Origin: Zygnema cylindricum
Taxonomy: Eukaryota; Streptophyta; Zygnematophyceae; Zygnematales; Zygnemataceae
Assembly: GCA_037447655.1 (NCBI GenBank)
Contig: JBBHKE010002920.1
Coordinates: 64,001-83,119 of the forward strand
Length of the DNA: 19,119 bases
Direction: 5' to 3'
In this document: piece by piece, positions 17,061 to 19,119 of the stretch
How positions within the stretch are numbered: position 1 is the first letter of the stretch
Layout of the letters: every line of letters starts with the position of its first letter
Program-made: the position numbers and the translations under genes
Notes under the pieces: model-generated
Database searches by the model: none
Told to the model about the DNA's origin: nothing
What the model saw: the letters and a program-made list of their open reading frames with translations, nothing else

Positions 17061-17092
17061 GGAGAGAGAGAGAGGGAGAGAGAGAGAGAGTG
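16977..17092. repeat. GA-rich microsatellite
   Basis: Purine-only stretch passing from GGGGA units into (GA)n with few interruptions. Open frames in it encode only Arg/Glu or Ser/Leu/Pro repeats and are artefacts. Confidence 0.95.
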
Positions 17093-17097
17093 TGATG

Positions 17098-17262
17098 CGT
17101 ACATACATATGTATGTGTATATACATACATATATATATGTATATTATATATATAAATTTATACATATATATATATATGTATATATATGTATATATATATG
17201 TATATAAACTTATACGTATATATAACGTATACATGGATATATACATTGCTAGTCATCGATTT
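17098..17262. repeat. AT/ATGT-rich microsatellite
   Basis: Alternating AT with regular TATGTA and TACATA interruptions directly after the GA tract, with many self-complementary segments. Compound GA-AT repeats like this are common in plant intergenic DNA. Confidence 0.95.
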
Positions 17263-17720
17263 TTTTGTCATTAAATTATAAAATCAATATATAACCAATA
17301 TCAAGTGGTTCATCCATATATTAAACCGAAACAAAGAAAGTGAAAAAAAACCATACGAAAAACAAAATGAAAAATGAAAATACAGAAAAAAGAAAAGAAA
17401 AAAAGTTTTGATACGCAACATTGGAAACTAGTAAGCATATTTTGGATCCTATATCCAATAATAAACATTTTTCCTCAAGATACGAATGCTATATTTTACG
17501 AGCAGCGATTTAAAAAAAAAGATTTATGTTTGGGTATAATTTCTTATATTCATTTCCTTTCGTGTTTTAATTTTATTCGCCTGAACTTTAATTCATATAT
17601 CTTTTTCTATTTTAAGTTAATTTTCCATAATAAATTATTTTTAATATTTTTCTCTATTGGGTATCTCGGAAACCTTCTAGATATAAGTTCTGATTAATTC
17701 CTTTGTATTGATTTTAAGGG
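17263..17720. other. AT-rich non-coding stretch
   Basis: Very AT-rich. The 107-codon open frame at 17374-17697 is dominated by Phe, Ile, Asn and Lys, as random AT-rich DNA would give, and has no motif or start context. Confidence 0.55.
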
Positions 17721-18000
17721 TGTTAGGAGAGAAAACACTGGGAGAGAGAGGCAGGGAGAAGGAGAGAGGGGGATAGAGAGAGTGCCAGTGGTAGAGAGGG
17801 GAGAGAAAGTGAGAGCGCGAGGAAGAGGAGAAGGGAGAGCAAAAAAGAACGTGTGAGAAAGAGAGGGAAAATTGTAGAAGCATGTCAGTGGGCTATATCT
17901 GAGAAGGATAGGGGAGGGAGAGGGAGACGGAAAGGGAAAGAGAGAGAAGGGAAAGGGATAGAGAGAGAGAGGGTTATCGGGTGAAGGAAAGAAGGGCAAA
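17721..18000. repeat. Polypurine GGGAGA-rich tract
   Basis: About 280 bases strongly biased to G and A on the plus strand with irregular GAGAG and GGGAGA units. It is complementary in kind to the CT tract at 14281-14551 and lies at a similar distance (about 470 bases) from the right inverted-repeat arm. Confidence 0.9.
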
Positions 18001-18452
18001 AAGCGACCCGAAAGCGTTCCACTCGTCTCAACCTATTTGCTTTGGAGTAAAGGAAGAGAGGAGCAGTACCTGCAAGGAGTGGGAAAAAGGTAACCTTTTT
18101 TTTTTTTTTCCATCGGTGGTTTTTTTTTTTTTGGCATTACATGTTCTCTTATGTGATTGGTCCCCTAGTTTGTTAATAAGTTTGCGACGGAATGAATTCT
18201 TGTACGGTTCACGTCCGTGCGCTTTGTTTTCGAAATTCTTCAAAAACGAAAAAGTGCATTCCGAACATGATGTCTGATGGCGGATGGCAGTTGCCTTCTG
18301 GTTTTCGCAGCTGTCGAGTTTTGACGCATAGAACTGCATCTTTTGTCCGCCGCTACGCTCCAAAACGGTCGAAACCGACCGTCCCAACCGTCGCCGCCGC
18401 GATTTTTGTCGTTTTATGAAATTTGGCGTACGGATCCCAAAATTTATGACAT
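18001..18452. other. Unassigned segment inside the right inverted-repeat arm
   Basis: Contains two poly-T runs (about 18097-18109 and 18121-18132) and a locally GC-rich stretch with GGTCGAAACCGACC (18368-18381), a short imperfect palindrome. A 119-codon open frame on the minus strand (18387-18028) has no recognisable motif. No gene is assigned. Confidence 0.45.
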
Positions 18453-18486
18453 CGTTTTCCTATTTTTCCAAGTGTGAACCACGCAA
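18453..18486. repeat. Right arm of the 4.65-kb-spaced inverted repeat
   Basis: CAAGTGTGAACCACGCAA (18469-18486) is the exact reverse complement of 13804-13821. The inner flank CGTTTTCCTATTTTTC pairs with the complement of the left inner flank with one gap and two substitutions. Confidence 0.8.
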
Positions 18487-19119
18487 ATGTTATCATTCAA
18501 TATCAGCAACAAAGTAATTTCGTTGCTGACTTCTCAGCGGACTAATCAAATATTCTAAGTCATGAATTCTCTCTCTCTCTCCCCCCACAACCGAGGCATA
18601 AAGAGGACTAAAGATTTCAGAACAACACTCCCCTAAAGCATTAGACTCTACTATCCAGTTAAACCACAATTAAATAAAAATTCCGTATATGTACTTTCAT
18701 TTAGACCGGTTTAGTCCTTATCAAGTTAAAATAACTCAAACCCACATTTACACTTGTTATAACATATGCACGAAACTAAACATTCAATACAACATTTCCT
18801 TTAATATTTTAGTTGAGTGCACCCGAATAAAATATATCGCGTGGCAAGTTTAACTATATTTTTCAGAACGGCAAATTTCCTCTTTTTTTTTTCTTCTTTC
18901 CCGTTCAAACCTCACCATGGCTTTCGCTGCATTCTGCCATGCCTTCAAAAATCGACATTCCTGACCGTGCTACTTCATCAAGGCGCCACTACTTCCACTA
19001 CCTCTCTCCGGATGTTAATTTGTTATTTTTTATTTTTTTTCTTCTTCCTTTTGACAAGCCAAAATTTCCCATTCTGAAATTCTACCAATATAACCGAATT
19101 TCAGCAGTATGCGCCTCTA
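18487..19119. other. AT-rich flank
   Basis: No gene or element is recognised. A short CT run lies at 18569-18586 and T-rich runs near 18881-18895 and 19020-19040. Reading frames here are short and motif-free. Confidence 0.5.

Noticed and set aside
16837-17274. Open frames on both strands encoding Arg/Glu, Ser/Leu or Tyr/Ile repeats
   Set aside because: They are translations of the GA and AT microsatellites.
17374-17697. 107-codon open frame possibly encoding a membrane protein
   Set aside because: Phe/Ile/Lys/Asn-rich text as expected from very AT-rich DNA; no motif, no plausible promoter and no conserved feature.
18028-18387. 119-codon open frame on the minus strand as a possible small gene
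   Set aside because: Ends in poly-Lys from a T run, has no recognisable motif, and starts in a locally palindromic GC-rich stretch; evidence is too thin.

Overview
This looks like nuclear, intergenic, repeat-rich DNA of a plant, probably a seed plant. The signs are several LTR retrotransposon lineages (two Ty1/copia, one Ty3/gypsy chromovirus), a TRIM-like mini-retroelement with a plant initiator-Met-tRNA primer site, a small MITE, long CT/GA/AT microsatellites, and no intact cellular gene. Everything that can be recognised as coding is a decayed element with stops and frameshifts. Species and chromosomal context cannot be read from the window.

Layout. 1-3291: a broken copia element on the minus strand. 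Read 5' to 3' on that strand it has a late-gag zinc knuckle (3223-3002), a protease/GAG-pre-integrase segment (2807-2136), partial duplicates of the integrase start, and the end of the integrase core (298-1). It is split by a plus-strand LTR (LTR A, from 299) and by a TRIM-like element (about 1349-1848). 3292-9734: an almost full-length plus-strand copia element with LTR B (3292-4260), a half-tRNA-Met primer site (4261-4273), decayed gag-PR-IN-RT-RNase H (4241-8612), a polypurine tract and LTR C (8626-9734). 9735-9853: an inverted piece of the same LTR family (LTR D). 9854-12660: a 5'-truncated minus-strand chromovirus, with integrase C-terminus and chromodomain (12660-12171), a roughly 500-base spacer, an unrecognised long broken reading frame (11657 to about 10390), a polypurine tract and a 3' LTR (10333-9854).

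12661-19119: AT-rich DNA without recognisable genes. It holds a perfect 18-base inverted repeat about 4.65 kb apart (13804-13821 / 18469-18486), each copy lying roughly 470 bases outside a CT- or GA-rich tract, a MITE with about 55-base terminal inverted repeats (14911-15080), a 12-bp perfect hairpin (15705-15732), a W-box-like hexamer array and several simple repeats.

History suggested by the nesting: the minus-strand copia was hit by LTR A and the TRIM-like element, while plus-strand copies of one copia LTR family (A, B, C, plus inverted D) accumulated and probably recombined. The chromovirus appears to have inserted into LTR D. The most interesting signals are the gag start lying inside the LTR and running through a half-tRNA primer site, the extra reading frame downstream of the chromovirus pol, the mismatched LTR pair, and the symmetric inverted-repeat region at the right.
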